From Candidatus Saccharimonadota bacterium (lineage in GTDB: Bacteria; Patescibacteriota; Saccharimonadia; Saccharimonadales; Saccharimonadaceae), in the NCBI GenBank assembly GCA_017431745.1, contig JAFRKK010000010.1, positions 150,749-214,748 of the forward strand: a stretch of 64,000 bases of DNA, given 5' to 3'. The notes beneath the pieces are model-generated. The model was not told the DNA's origin, ran no database searches, and worked only from the letters and a program-made list of their open reading frames with translations. A program made the translations under genes and the position numbers. Positions 16,644 through 23,841 of this stretch are shown here, piece by piece (positions within the stretch are counted from its first letter, which is position 1; each line of letters opens with the position of its first letter).

Positions 16644-17225
16644 ATGATTGCGCATATCAAGGGTAAGGTAGAGGAAAAATTTGGTCTAAATGGCCTGATT
16701 ATAGATGTTAATGGTGTAGGTTATGAAATGTTGGTGCCAGCGCCAGATTTTGAGAGCGTTAATTTAGGCGAGGGAAAAAAGTTTTTCACTTACCATCAAG
16801 TGCGCGAAAACGCGGAAGAATTGTATGGGTTTTCATCGCTGACAGCCAAGAAGATTTTTGAACTGTTAATTTCGGTACAAGGTGTAGGACCAAAGGCTGG
16901 AATTGCGATTATGTCGCTTGCGGAAGCGGAAGAAGTACGTAATGCAATCGCTAATGCGGATGCGGTGTTTATTAGTAAAGCCGCTGGCGTGGGCAAAAAA
17001 TCTGCCGAGCGAGTAATTGTGGACTTGAAGGATAAAGTAGGGATTCCGAGCCGTTATGGCGCCACAGAAATTAAAACTAATTCAGTAACAACTGAACCAG
17101 ACGAAGCCCTAGATGCGCTTATAGCCTTAGGCTTCCCATTGAAAGAAGCTACAGCAGCACTAGAAAAAGTTGATAACAACTTGCCAGTCGAAGACCGCAT
17201 CCGCGCGGCTCTAAAAAACCGATAA
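16644..17225 (+). CDS. ruvA: Holliday junction DNA helicase subunit RuvA
   Basis: RuvA tetramers hold the four-way junction for RuvB. The N-terminal OB fold ('MIAHIKGKVEEKFGLNGLII'), the HhH motifs ('VQGVGPKAGIAIM' and 'AAGVGKKSAERVIVDLKDK') and the C-terminal RuvB-binding domain ('DALIALGFPLKEATAALEKV') are all present in 193 residues. ATG is 6 nt after a TAGAAT box, so it may be expressed from its own leaderless promoter as well as from the radA operon. Confidence 0.96.
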   Translation: MIAHIKGKVEEKFGLNGLIIDVNGVGYEMLVPAPDFESVNLGEGKKFFTYHQVRENAEELYGFSSLTAKKIFELLISVQGVGPKAGIAIMSLAEAEEVRNAIANADAVFISKAAGVGKKSAERVIVDLKDKVGIPSRYGATEIKTNSVTTEPDEALDALIALGFPLKEATAALEKVDNNLPVEDRIRAALKNR

Positions 17226-17231
17226 AATTTA

Positions 17232-17392
17232 GTGGGGGGTTGCAAAATTTTAAAGGGTATGCTAGAGTGCTGGCAGGGTTGTTCTTTGGGAGTTAGTGAG
17301 TAAAAATTCACGAGCTGCTCTCGGTTCGTGGGCGGAGAGAGGCTCACTAAACGGCTTTTCTAGGGTAGTTAAAGTTGCCTCAGAAAGGATAT
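17232..17392 (+). ncRNA. Candidate structured RNA with H-type pseudoknot
   Basis: TTAGTGAG (17293-17300) pairs with CTCACTAA (17343-17350). Inside, CACGA (17309-17313) pairs with TCGTG (17326-17330), while CTCTC (17318-17322) pairs with GAGAG (17335-17339). The two inner helices interleave, so they form a pseudoknot or are alternative states of a switch. A GATAAAAT box lies at 17224-17231. The region leads into a 24-codon ORF and ends in a terminator hairpin. It does not match tmRNA, RNase P or SRP RNA by eye. It may be a regulatory leader or a stand-alone ncRNA. Confidence 0.45.
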
Positions 17393-17467
17393 ATGGTACA
17401 GATTGCTCTGTTTATCATAAATCGTAATGAACGAGATGATGAACCAAAGAAAAAATCTGTTAAGTAG
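17393..17467 (+). CDS. Possible 24-residue peptide ORF
   Basis: ATG at 17393 is preceded by AGAAAGGAT, an acceptable ribosome binding site. It encodes a peptide beginning MVQIALFIINRNERDDEPKK, with a hydrophobic start and a charged end, and stops at TAG inside the left arm of a terminator hairpin. Overlap of stop codon and terminator stem resembles leader-peptide attenuators. It follows directly on the pseudoknot region and no gene follows within 200 nt. Whether it is translated is unknown. Confidence 0.3.
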   Translation: MVQIALFIINRNERDDEPKKKSVK

Positions 17468-17492
17468 AAATACTTAACAGATAACCCTTTTT
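17455..17492 (+). terminator. Rho-independent terminator
   Basis: Perfect 12-bp stem ATCTGTTAAGTA / TACTTAACAGAT with a GAAA loop, followed by AACCCTTTTT. It ends the structured RNA/peptide unit. A second hairpin with a T-run follows at 17493-17521 (AAAAGAAG ... CTTCTTTT). Confidence 0.85.
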
Positions 17493-17600
17493 AAAAGAAG
17501 TCTTCCTAGAGGGCTTCTTTTGTAGTTTTATTATAACAAATATGTGGGAAAAATCAATAGTGGAGTGGGAATGTGTATGGAAATTTGGGGGAAAGTGGTA

Positions 17601-17629
17601 TTGCTTTTTGTGGGGAAGTGGTGTAGAAT
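17601..17629 (+). promoter_or_regulatory. Promoter of the FISUMP surface protein
   Basis: TTGCTT and TAGAAT are separated by 17 nt. Transcription would begin near 17636, giving a ~48-nt leader with AAAGGAGG 6 nt before the GTG start at 17684. Confidence 0.7.
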
Positions 17630-17683
17630 TAGAGTAATCGGGGAGGGATTAGGTCACAAATAAAGGTCACAAAGGAGGAAGAA

Positions 17684-19240
17684 GTGATTTTTACTATCAC
17701 GAAGAAGTTGATGAAGCGCGCTGGGCTGATGATGATTATAATGCTTAGCGTGATTTTTAGTGTGGTGGCAGGAGAGGTAAATGGAGTTTGGGCTACAACT
17801 TCTACGCTGACCATTAGCGTAACAGATAGCGTATCTCTCAACATCCTCCCTAACGGCACAACTGGCACCTTTGCCACTTCAGACACTAGTACTAATAATA
17901 TTAGTGTTAGTACCACTAATGGTACTGGTTATACACTAGGCATTAAAGCCAGTACAGAAGGTAGTAACGCCCTAAATGGAGCAAATAGTACTAGCATCCC
18001 CTCCCACACCATTACATCAGGCGTTAGTGAAACTAACTATAATGATGATACCTATGCCTCTACTAATAACCTAAATAATACTTGGGGTTATAGACCAAGT
18101 AAACTAAACTCCACAGCAAACTCTAACTATCTCCCAGGCCCTACTAGTGCTAGTACAGCTATCACTCTAGATAAGACTACTTCAGCTAACCCATCTACAG
18201 CTAATAACTATAATCTAGCTATTGGCGTAAGAGTTGATGGTAATACTGTTGCAGGAGCTTATTCTAATACCTTTATCATAACCGTAGTAGCTAACCCATC
18301 AATCTATTCCATCACCTACAATAAGAACACTACAGACACCGTATCAGGCATGCCAACTAACGTAGTAAACCAAGAAACATCTAGTGAAACAGTCACCCTA
18401 GCAAATAATACTCCAACTAGAACTGGCTACACTTTCCAAGACTGGTGTACAGTACAAGTAGCAGACGGAGCTGATTGTACTGGTACATCCTACTCGGCTG
18501 GTGACAACTGGACTATTGACCAAACACAAGCCTCAAATTCTCTGTCGCTATATGCTAGATGGAAAGCAAGTACTAACCAATACTGCACTAACTGGGCCAC
18601 CTGTATGCAAAATACCGAAACTCCACCAGCCTGCGGTACTACCATGACTGATGGCCGTGATGGTAATACCTACACCACTGCCACTATAGGCAGTAAATGC
18701 TGGATGACCCAAAACTTAAGGTTTAACGGCACCGAACTTAAAGTAGGAGAGTCAAATGTCACTAGCAACATAACTATATCACAGTATTATAGCTTAGATT
18801 CAGCCGATTCAAGCTATGCTAACCATTGCGATAACACCAATGGTTACAACTATCCTTGCATCAAGACTTCAACTGACACTAATTATGGTACCTATTACAA
18901 CTATTGTGCAGCCAGCGCTAATGAAGTCTGTAATAATAGCCAACAAAAAGATGCATCCAGAAGCGTCTGCCCAGCTGGCTGGACCTTACCTACCCAAGCA
19001 AACTTAAATGCAGTACCTCAAAAAGATTCCCACTTTACAGCCGCTGCCGGCCTCGCCGGGATCTACAACAGCGGTTCGCTGAACTACGCTGGCACGGGCG
19101 GTAACTGGTGGGCCTCTACAGCAGGTAGTGCTACGAGTCAGTACAGCCTCTACTACAGCAGCGACAACGGCGGCTTCTGGCGCGTCAACCGCTACTACAA
19201 GTACCGCGGGAGTTCAGTTAGGTGTGTTAGGGCTGCTTAG
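17684..19240 (+). CDS. Secreted FISUMP-domain protein, likely DGR target
   Basis: 518 residues from a GTG with a strong AAAGGAGG. Signal peptide to about residue 37. The N-terminal ~160-residue beta-sandwich resembles the domain of the surface proteins at 51.0 and 52.4 kb ('TDSVSLNILPNG', 'TVAGAYSNTFIITVVA'). A Listeria-Bacteroides repeat covers about 206-295 ('ITYNKNT' to 'LYARW'), and a FISUMP (Fibrobacter succinogenes major paralogous) domain covers about 316-518 ('GRDGNTYTTATIGSKCWMTQ', 'CPAGWTLPT', closing 'SSVRCVRAA'). FISUMP folds are C-type-lectin-like, the fold diversified by retroelements. The last 65 codons have very different base composition from the rest. Surface ligand binding is the likely role. 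Confidence 0.8.
   Translation: MIFTITKKLMKRAGLMMIIMLSVIFSVVAGEVNGVWATTSTLTISVTDSVSLNILPNGTTGTFATSDTSTNNISVSTTNGTGYTLGIKASTEGSNALNGANSTSIPSHTITSGVSETNYNDDTYASTNNLNNTWGYRPSKLNSTANSNYLPGPTSASTAITLDKTTSANPSTANNYNLAIGVRVDGNTVAGAYSNTFIITVVANPSIYSITYNKNTTDTVSGMPTNVVNQETSSETVTLANNTPTRTGYTFQDWCTVQVADGADCTGTSYSAGDNWTIDQTQASNSLSLYARWKASTNQYCTNWATCMQNTETPPACGTTMTDGRDGNTYTTATIGSKCWMTQNLRFNGTELKVGESNVTSNITISQYYSLDSADSSYANHCDNTNGYNYPCIKTSTDTNYGTYYNYCAASANEVCNNSQQKDASRSVCPAGWTLPTQANLNAVPQKDSHFTAAAGLAGIYNSGSLNYAGTGGNWWASTAGSATSQYSLYYSSDNGGFWRVNRYYKYRGSSVRCVRAA
19043..19237 (+). other. Candidate DGR variable region (VR) at the 3' end
   Basis: From 19043 to the stop the codons become GC-rich and mostly end in C: all eight Tyr are TAC and all five Asn are AAC, and between CAG TAC and the final AAG TAC CGC nearly every codon is of the form NNC (TAC, AGC, GAC, AAC, GGC, TTC, CGC, GTC). 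This is what adenine-directed mutagenesis of AAC codons in a template repeat produces. The rest of the gene mixes NNT and NNC freely. The residues are those that form the variable surface of lectin-fold DGR proteins. No reverse transcriptase or template repeat is in the window. Confidence 0.6.
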
Positions 19241-19280
19241 GCTCGCGCCCTCCTGTCCTCCACCGGACGAGTGAGTGAGC

Positions 19281-19308
19281 CAATATGAAATACTTGTATT
19301 TCATATTG
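19281..19308. repeat. Perfect 13-bp inverted repeat downstream of the candidate VR
   Basis: CAATATGAAATAC-TT-GTATTTCATATTG, 41 nt after the stop codon. Retrohoming of DGRs in known cases uses a hairpin or cruciform just 3' of the VR, which fits this position. A second small hairpin (AGACGC-AAA-GCGTCT) follows at about 19328-19342. No T-run follows the large hairpin, so it is not an ordinary terminator. Confidence 0.6.
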
Positions 19309-19375
19309 CGAGCCACGAGGAACGGAAGACGCAAAGCGTCTACCGGAGAAACTTTCGTTCTGGCCTGGGGTTGGA

Positions 19376-20344
19376 TTAGGTGAGGGGGAGGTGGGTGATT
19401 TTGAGGGAATCTGGGTTTTCGAGGTTGCCAGTGACAGAGGCGGCGGCGAGGAGGGGCTCAAGGTTTTTGAATTTAGCGTTTTGATATTTGAGATAGCTTA
19501 ATGCTGCAAATTGCATTTGTTGGTGTTTTTCTTTTGTGATGGCGTCTAGTGGTGTGCCGTGAATGCTGGATTTGCGGTATTTTACTTCAGTGAAATAAAT
19601 GTAGTTGTCTTTGGTAGAAATAATATCAATTTCGTAAAAATGGGTTTTGTGATTTTTTGCAATGATGGTGTGGCCGAGGTTTGTTAGATAATCTGCGACG
19701 GCTTGTTCGGCTTTTTTGCCAATAGTAGTAGTGTTTTTATGAATGGGTTTGATGGGTTCAAAACCAGAAAGAGATTTACAAGGCTCGAAGGATTGGCGAT
19801 GTTCGGGGGTGAGGCCATATTGATAGATGGCTTCGACGTGGGATTTAGTGCCGTAGCCGACGTGGTTGTTGAATCCGTATTTTGGGTATTTTTCGGCAAG
19901 TTTAATCATATAGTTATCTCGAGCGACTTTGGCGATGATGGAGGCGGCAGAGATTTCGCGAATTTTATTGTCGCCTTTGATGCAGGTGGTGGTGAATTTT
20001 TCTAGCGGAGTGTTCTTTAGAAAGTTGACTTTGCCGTCGATGATAATCTGGGAAAAAGGCGTGTGAAGCGATTGAACTTGCTTCACGGCTTTTTTGGTAG
20101 CGAGGATGAGGGCTTTTGAAATGCCGAGATTATCGAGCTGATTTGCGGAAATCCAGCCGAGGCCGGTGGCGGAATTTTCGAGAATCAACTTGTTTAGTTC
20201 TTCACGTTTTTTGGCGGTGAGTTTTTTGGAGTCTTTAAGTTCGCTGAACCAAGGTTGTTCTGTTTCGGGGAGGATTACGGCGCCCACAACAAGCGGGCCC
20301 GCCAAGGGCCCGCGTCCAACTTCATCGATACCGAGAATTGCCAT
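19376..20344 (-). CDS. rnhB: RNase HII fused to YraN (UPF0102) nuclease-like domain
   Basis: Residues 1-195 are RNase HII, which removes ribonucleotides from DNA: 'GIDEVGRGPLAGPLVVGAVI' with the catalytic D-E pair, 'DSKKLTAKKREEL', 'IIDGKVNF' and 'ASIIAKVARDNYM'. Residues about 205-310 are a YraN/UPF0102 domain with a PD-(D/E)XK-like core: 'GKKAEQAVADYLTNLGHTII', 'YEIDIISTKDNYIYFTEVK' and 'SSIHGTPLDAI'. The two are often adjacent genes; here they are one polypeptide of 322 residues. The ATG overlaps the rplS stop (TAATG), so it is coupled to L19. Confidence 0.93.
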   Translation of the reverse strand: MAILGIDEVGRGPLAGPLVVGAVILPETEQPWFSELKDSKKLTAKKREELNKLILENSATGLGWISANQLDNLGISKALILATKKAVKQVQSLHTPFSQIIIDGKVNFLKNTPLEKFTTTCIKGDNKIREISAASIIAKVARDNYMIKLAEKYPKYGFNNHVGYGTKSHVEAIYQYGLTPEHRQSFEPCKSLSGFEPIKPIHKNTTTIGKKAEQAVADYLTNLGHTIIAKNHKTHFYEIDIISTKDNYIYFTEVKYRKSSIHGTPLDAITKEKHQQMQFAALSYLKYQNAKFKNLEPLLAAASVTGNLENPDSLKITHLPLT

Positions 20345-20808
20345 TAAGCTTCCTTCGCGGGAGCTTTTGATTCCTCTTCCGGGGTTTCTTTGGTTGTTTC
20401 GGTTGGTTGTTTCACTTCTTCCTCTGGCACTGTGACGTCATTTACGGCAGTGCGGTCAAAATCTTTGCCGCGGAGGCGAGCAGATTTACCACTACGTTCG
20501 CGGAGGTAGCTCAAATTGTTACGACGAACTTTCGAGCGCTTGGTGATAACGATTTTCTCGACAAGTGGGGAGTGAATGAGGTAGGATTTCTCCACGCCAA
20601 CACCGGAGGTGACTTTGCGAACAACGATGCGAGCGGTGTGAGAATCTTTGCGATCAACACGAATTACGACACCCTCAAAAGTCTGAGAGCGGAACTTGTT
20701 ACCTTCTTTAATCTTTTGGGTGACTCGGACAGTATCACCGGAGCGAACGTCGACTACGGCTTTCTTTTTCTGGGCGTCACCGATTTGCTTTAAAATATTA
20801 ACACTCAT
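20344..20808 (-). CDS. rplS: 50S ribosomal protein L19 with acidic tail
   Basis: L19 sits at the 30S-50S interface. Residues 1-115 are typical: 'VRSGDTVRVTQKIKEGNKFR', 'FEGVVIRVDRKDS', 'GVGVEKSYLIHSPLVEKI', 'VRRNNLSYLRERSGKSARLR'. The last ~35 residues form an acidic Glu/Thr/Pro-rich extension not found in most L19 proteins. Upstream on the minus strand is TAAAGG as a weak ribosome binding site, with a TATGAT/TAAAAT -10 region further out. Confidence 0.95.
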   Translation of the reverse strand: MSVNILKQIGDAQKKKAVVDVRSGDTVRVTQKIKEGNKFRSQTFEGVVIRVDRKDSHTARIVVRKVTSGVGVEKSYLIHSPLVEKIVITKRSKVRRNNLSYLRERSGKSARLRGKDFDRTAVNDVTVPEEEVKQPTETTKETPEEESKAPAKEA

Positions 20809-20882
20809 ATTTACCTTTATTATTTAACGATTAGTAGCTATTTTATCATATAATCTGTAAAATATCAAGGGTTTTATAGGAA

Positions 20883-21872
20883 TTAGACGTTGAATTTGAA
20901 TTCAACGACATCGCCGTCTTGCATAATGTAAGTTTTGCCCTCTAGCCGGAGCTTGCCGGCGGCTTTGACAGCTTGTTCGGAGCCGAGTTCTTTGAGGTCG
21001 TCGTAGTTTGCGATTTGGGCAGCAATGAAGCCGCGTTCGAAATCGGTGTGGATGGTGCCGGCGGCTTCGGGAGCGGTGGAACCTTTTTTGATGGTCCAGG
21101 CGCGACATTCCTTTTTGCCGGCGGTGAGGAAGGATTGGAGGTTTAATGTATCGTAGGCGGCTTTGATGAGTTCTTCCAAGGCATCGTGTTCAACACCGTA
21201 GCTCTTTAAGAATTCTTTACGTTCTTCACGGGACATGCCGGACATTTCTTCTTCGAGTTTGGCGTTGACAAAGATTGCTTTTGCGGGTTTGACGAGGTCT
21301 TTTAGTTTTGCCTGTAGAGCTTGATCTGCGAGCCCTTGTTCATCGACATTAAACATGTATATTACTGGTTTGTCGGTGAGGAATGGGATGTTTTCGTCAT
21401 TTGGGTCCTTTTTGCGTTTGGCTTCAATTTTGGCTTTGGTTTCTTCGTCGGCGAGTTGGAGTTCTAGATTGATGATATCGATGTCGTCTTTGGCTTGTTT
21501 TAAAATGTCATCTTCGGGCTTATTGTCGGCACGAACGATATCGTCGTTTTTGAAGGCGCGAACAACGTGGCAAATAGCCTGACATTCGCGGATGTGAGCG
21601 AGGAATTTGTTGCCGAGACCTTCGCCCTTGGATGCGCCCGCGACTAAGCCAGCGATATCAACGAATTCAACAGTGGCAGGGACGACTTTGTCGGTGTCGT
21701 ACATTTTGGCGAGGACATTTAGACGTTCGTCGGGGACTGGAACAATGCCGACATTTGGCTCGATGGTTGCAAAAGGATAGTTGGCGGCAAGTGCGCCAGC
21801 GTTCGTCAAGGCATTAAATAGTGTAGATTTGCCAACATTTGGCAAGCCGACGATTCCGATCTTTAAATTCAT
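20883..21872 (-). CDS. ychF: Ribosome-binding ATPase YchF
   Basis: YchF is an Obg-related P-loop NTPase that binds ribosomes and prefers ATP. P-loop 'GLPNVGKSTLFNALTNAG' is at residue 9, 'DIAGLVAGASKGEGLGN' is the G3/switch region, and the variant G4 'MFNVDEQG' (NxxE-type rather than NKxD) explains ATP preference. The C-terminal TGS domain ends 'LRLEGKTYIMQDGDVVEFKF'. 330 residues. An in-frame TTG lies two codons upstream, but ATG at 21872 is the normal start. Copies of this 5' end recur at 22874 and 23762. Confidence 0.95.
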   Translation of the reverse strand: MNLKIGIVGLPNVGKSTLFNALTNAGALAANYPFATIEPNVGIVPVPDERLNVLAKMYDTDKVVPATVEFVDIAGLVAGASKGEGLGNKFLAHIRECQAICHVVRAFKNDDIVRADNKPEDDILKQAKDDIDIINLELQLADEETKAKIEAKRKKDPNDENIPFLTDKPVIYMFNVDEQGLADQALQAKLKDLVKPAKAIFVNAKLEEEMSGMSREERKEFLKSYGVEHDALEELIKAAYDTLNLQSFLTAGKKECRAWTIKKGSTAPEAAGTIHTDFERGFIAAQIANYDDLKELGSEQAVKAAGKLRLEGKTYIMQDGDVVEFKFNV

Positions 21873-21936
21873 AACCAACCTATGTATCTGTTATATTGTC
21901 TATAATTATAGCATATTTTAGTGTATAATTTACGAT

Positions 21937-22299
21937 ATGGATATTGTGGATGCGGTTTTGAAGAAGGTTGAGAATCCTTATGGTCGGCCGACTGATATAA
22001 TTGGTTTTGCTTCAGAAGGAAGGAATATTGCAGATGCTCTTTTACCTATGGTAGGTCAAAAAGAGATATGTTTTTTTGACGAAAAATTGAAATCAGATTT
22101 AACTTTTCATTACCTTGATTTTGCTGATATGCTAGAAAAAACTGAAATCATGATTTTTACCATCGAATTACCAAACGAATATTATAATCAACTAAATAAA
22201 CTAAATAAGGAAGTAAAAATTTTTATTCCAAAAAACTTAGTGAGAACAATTACAATTCTAGAAGAAAAGCAGTTTGGTAATAACTTGGTCTTACTCTAA
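21937..22299 (+). CDS. Hypothetical protein, 120 residues
   Basis: Not recognised. It is cytoplasmic, without signal or membrane segment. Alternating strands and helices ('TDIIGFASEGRNIADALLPM', 'EICFFDEKL', 'IMIFTIELPNEYYNQLNKL', 'EVKIFIPKNL') suggest a small Rossmann-like fold. ATG follows a TATAAT box by 7 nt. It converges with the PD-(D/E)XK gene at 22374 in the small accessory patch next to ychF. An immunity or antitoxin role toward that nuclease is conceivable but unsupported. Confidence 0.5.
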   Translation: MDIVDAVLKKVENPYGRPTDIIGFASEGRNIADALLPMVGQKEICFFDEKLKSDLTFHYLDFADMLEKTEIMIFTIELPNEYYNQLNKLNKEVKIFIPKNLVRTITILEEKQFGNNLVLL

Positions 22300-22373
22300 C
22301 AAAAAAGAAAGCCCCGAACCTGTGCATATCCATCACTGCCTGGCGGACTTTCGATATCTTTATTATATTATAC

Positions 22374-22763
22374 TTATCTGAAAATTTCAACTATATTTTT
22401 CTGCTTATCTATTAAGAGTAGTCGTTTGATTTGTTTATTTTTCTTGATTTCAGCGGAAAGGTGACTTTTTATCTTTGAAATGTGGATTTTCGAGAATCGT
22501 GCGTCAATGATGATATATTGAGATTGCTTGATAGCTCGGCTTATAGTATGTTGCAGATTACGCTTTCCGCTGCCCGTAGGTGCTTTTAACTCCCATTCAA
22601 TACGATTAATCAATAAATCGGGAGTTCTGCAATTATTTCTCGGAATGAATATTACATCTGCCTTAAAATAATCTAACAGAATATATGCGGCTGACATCTC
22701 TTTTTTTTCTGGTTTTGGAAAAACATCTCTTGGAATGATAACTGAATAATTTGGTTTTTGCAT
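22374..22763 (-). CDS. CdiA-CT-like PD-(D/E)XK nuclease
   Basis: 129 residues. The motif order 'TPDLLINRIEWELKAPTGSG' (Asp, then ExK) followed by 'AIKQSQYIIIDAR' matches the C-terminal toxin/tRNase domain of contact-dependent inhibition proteins (CdiA_C, PD-(D/E)XK fold). That domain usually sits at the end of huge exported proteins; here it stands alone with a short helical N-terminus and no signal peptide. ATG is 6 nt after a minus-strand TATAAT. It could be a toxin-derived cytoplasmic nuclease or an orphan toxin cartridge. Fold assignment is moderately confident; substrate unknown. Confidence 0.6.
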   Translation of the reverse strand: MQKPNYSVIIPRDVFPKPEKKEMSAAYILLDYFKADVIFIPRNNCRTPDLLINRIEWELKAPTGSGKRNLQHTISRAIKQSQYIIIDARFSKIHISKIKSHLSAEIKKNKQIKRLLLIDKQKNIVEIFR

Positions 22764-22807
22764 AAAACAATTATAATTCCTTTGGTTTGGAAAGAAAAAT
22801 GTCTATG

Positions 22808-22932
22808 TTTTTCCATTTTGGTTTTGGTAGATGAGCTTTAAATATGTGGTCATATGTTGGTTTGAAAATTCAAGATTCCTATCTTTAAATTCATAACCAA
22901 CCTTTCCTCAATTCTTATCTGTTATTATATCA
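22808..22932. repeat. Direct repeat carrying a copy of the ychF 5' end, upstream copy
   Basis: It contains TTTTTCCATTTTGGTTT (22808-22824), then GTTGGTTTGAAAATTCAAG, then a near copy of the ychF start codon region (22874-22903, ATCTTTAAATTCATAACCAA in plus sense), then TATCTGTTATTATATCAC. The same order recurs at 23686-23800, so the two copies flank the NUDIX gene. The ychF-matching part includes the ATG and first seven codons of ychF plus its upstream CCAACCT. Confidence 0.75.
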
Positions 22933-22994
22933 CAAATTATGATATAATTGACTGGAAGTGGGAGCAGATTAACGACTTTAAGGAGGTATTTTAG

Positions 22995-23648
22995 ATGAAT
23001 AATCAGGAGATTGCGCATAGCAGCTACGAAAAGTTGGTTTCTCGTTTGCCAGATTATTTTGCTAGTCAACATGGAATTGAATATGTTTTGGATCCTAAGA
23101 AGATTCATGAATGGGAGCATACAACTGGTGAGACTATTGGTGTAATTCATGAGAGCAAATATGAGATTATGGTAGTTGATTTGATAAACAAAAATGGCGA
23201 ATTAAAATCTCATGGTCGTATCATTTTACCGAATAACGGAGTAATTATTATTCCTAAGGTTGGCGACAAGTTTGTTCTTGAAGATCAATATCGTTATCCA
23301 ATATGCCAAAGTTTTTTGGCTTTTCCACGTGGTCATTGTGAGCCAAATTCCGCTCCTCGAGATGATGCTATCAGGGAAGTAAAGGAAGAACTCGGTGGTG
23401 CCGATATACACAATCTGCGCTATATTGGTAAAACTTATCCTGAAACCCATTCAAACGCTTGGTTTTGTAGCGTATGGCTTGGAGAAGTTGATGAAAAGTC
23501 TCTTAAATTGCAAAAAGGGTTTGAAGGCATTGATAATTTAGTATTGCTCAGCGAATCCCAAATTAATGAAAAAATTGCAAAAGGAGAGATTAGCTGCGGT
23601 TATACCTTAGCGGCATGGGCATTATACTGCAATGCTCGATTAGATTAA
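22995..23648 (+). CDS. NUDIX hydrolase, ADP-ribose pyrophosphatase-like
   Basis: NUDIX enzymes hydrolyse nucleoside diphosphates linked to a moiety X. The box region is 'RGHCEPNSAPRDDAIREVKE' followed by ELGG: the REVKEELG core is complete, but the first glutamate of GX5E is Ser, so activity may be altered. Upstream strands ('RIILPNNGVIIIPKVGDKFV', 'EDQYRYPICQ') resemble ADP-sugar pyrophosphatases. 217 residues, with about 45 extra N-terminal residues. ATG is preceded by AAGGAGGTATTTTAG. It ends at a terminator hairpin and is bracketed by direct repeats, so it may have arrived as a cassette. Confidence 0.82.
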   Translation: MNNQEIAHSSYEKLVSRLPDYFASQHGIEYVLDPKKIHEWEHTTGETIGVIHESKYEIMVVDLINKNGELKSHGRIILPNNGVIIIPKVGDKFVLEDQYRYPICQSFLAFPRGHCEPNSAPRDDAIREVKEELGGADIHNLRYIGKTYPETHSNAWFCSVWLGEVDEKSLKLQKGFEGIDNLVLLSESQINEKIAKGEISCGYTLAAWALYCNARLD

Positions 23649-23660
23649 TCTAACATCAAA

Positions 23661-23690
23661 GTCCCACATTATATGTGGGACTAACTTTTT
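23661..23690 (+). terminator. Rho-independent terminator after the NUDIX gene
   Basis: GTCCCACAT-TAT-ATGTGGGAC perfect 9-bp stem, then TAACTTTTT. Confidence 0.8.
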
Positions 23691-23800
23691 CCATTTTGGT
23701 TTCGATAAGAGGATTTTGATTGTAAATGGGATAAAAGAAACAGGTTGGTTTAGAAATACAGGATTCCGATCTTTAAATTCATATCTGTTATTATATCATA
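23686..23800. repeat. Direct repeat carrying a copy of the ychF 5' end, downstream copy
   Basis: Same order of blocks as 22808-22932: TTTTTCCATTTTGGTTT, GGTTGGTTTAGAAATACAGG, then GATTCCGATCTTTAAATTCA (23762-23781; identical to the real ychF start), then TATCTGTTATTATATCA. The CCAACC block after the ychF-like start is missing here. Confidence 0.75.
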
Positions 23801-23841
23801 ATTGAGGTGATTTATGTGAGGAAATATGATAAACTTGAAAT

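Noticed and set aside
17293..17350. tRNA or tmRNA fragment suggested by GGTTCG near 17323
   Set aside because: No 5-bp T-stem with a 7-nt loop and no acceptor stem can be drawn around it; the pseudoknot pairing explains the bases better.
17684..19240. Horizontal transfer as the only explanation for the GC-rich 3' end of the FISUMP gene
   Set aside because: The shift is confined to the last 65 codons, is strongly NNC-biased at binding-face residues and is followed by a hairpin, which fits DGR mutagenesis better than transfer of a gene fragment, though transfer is not excluded.
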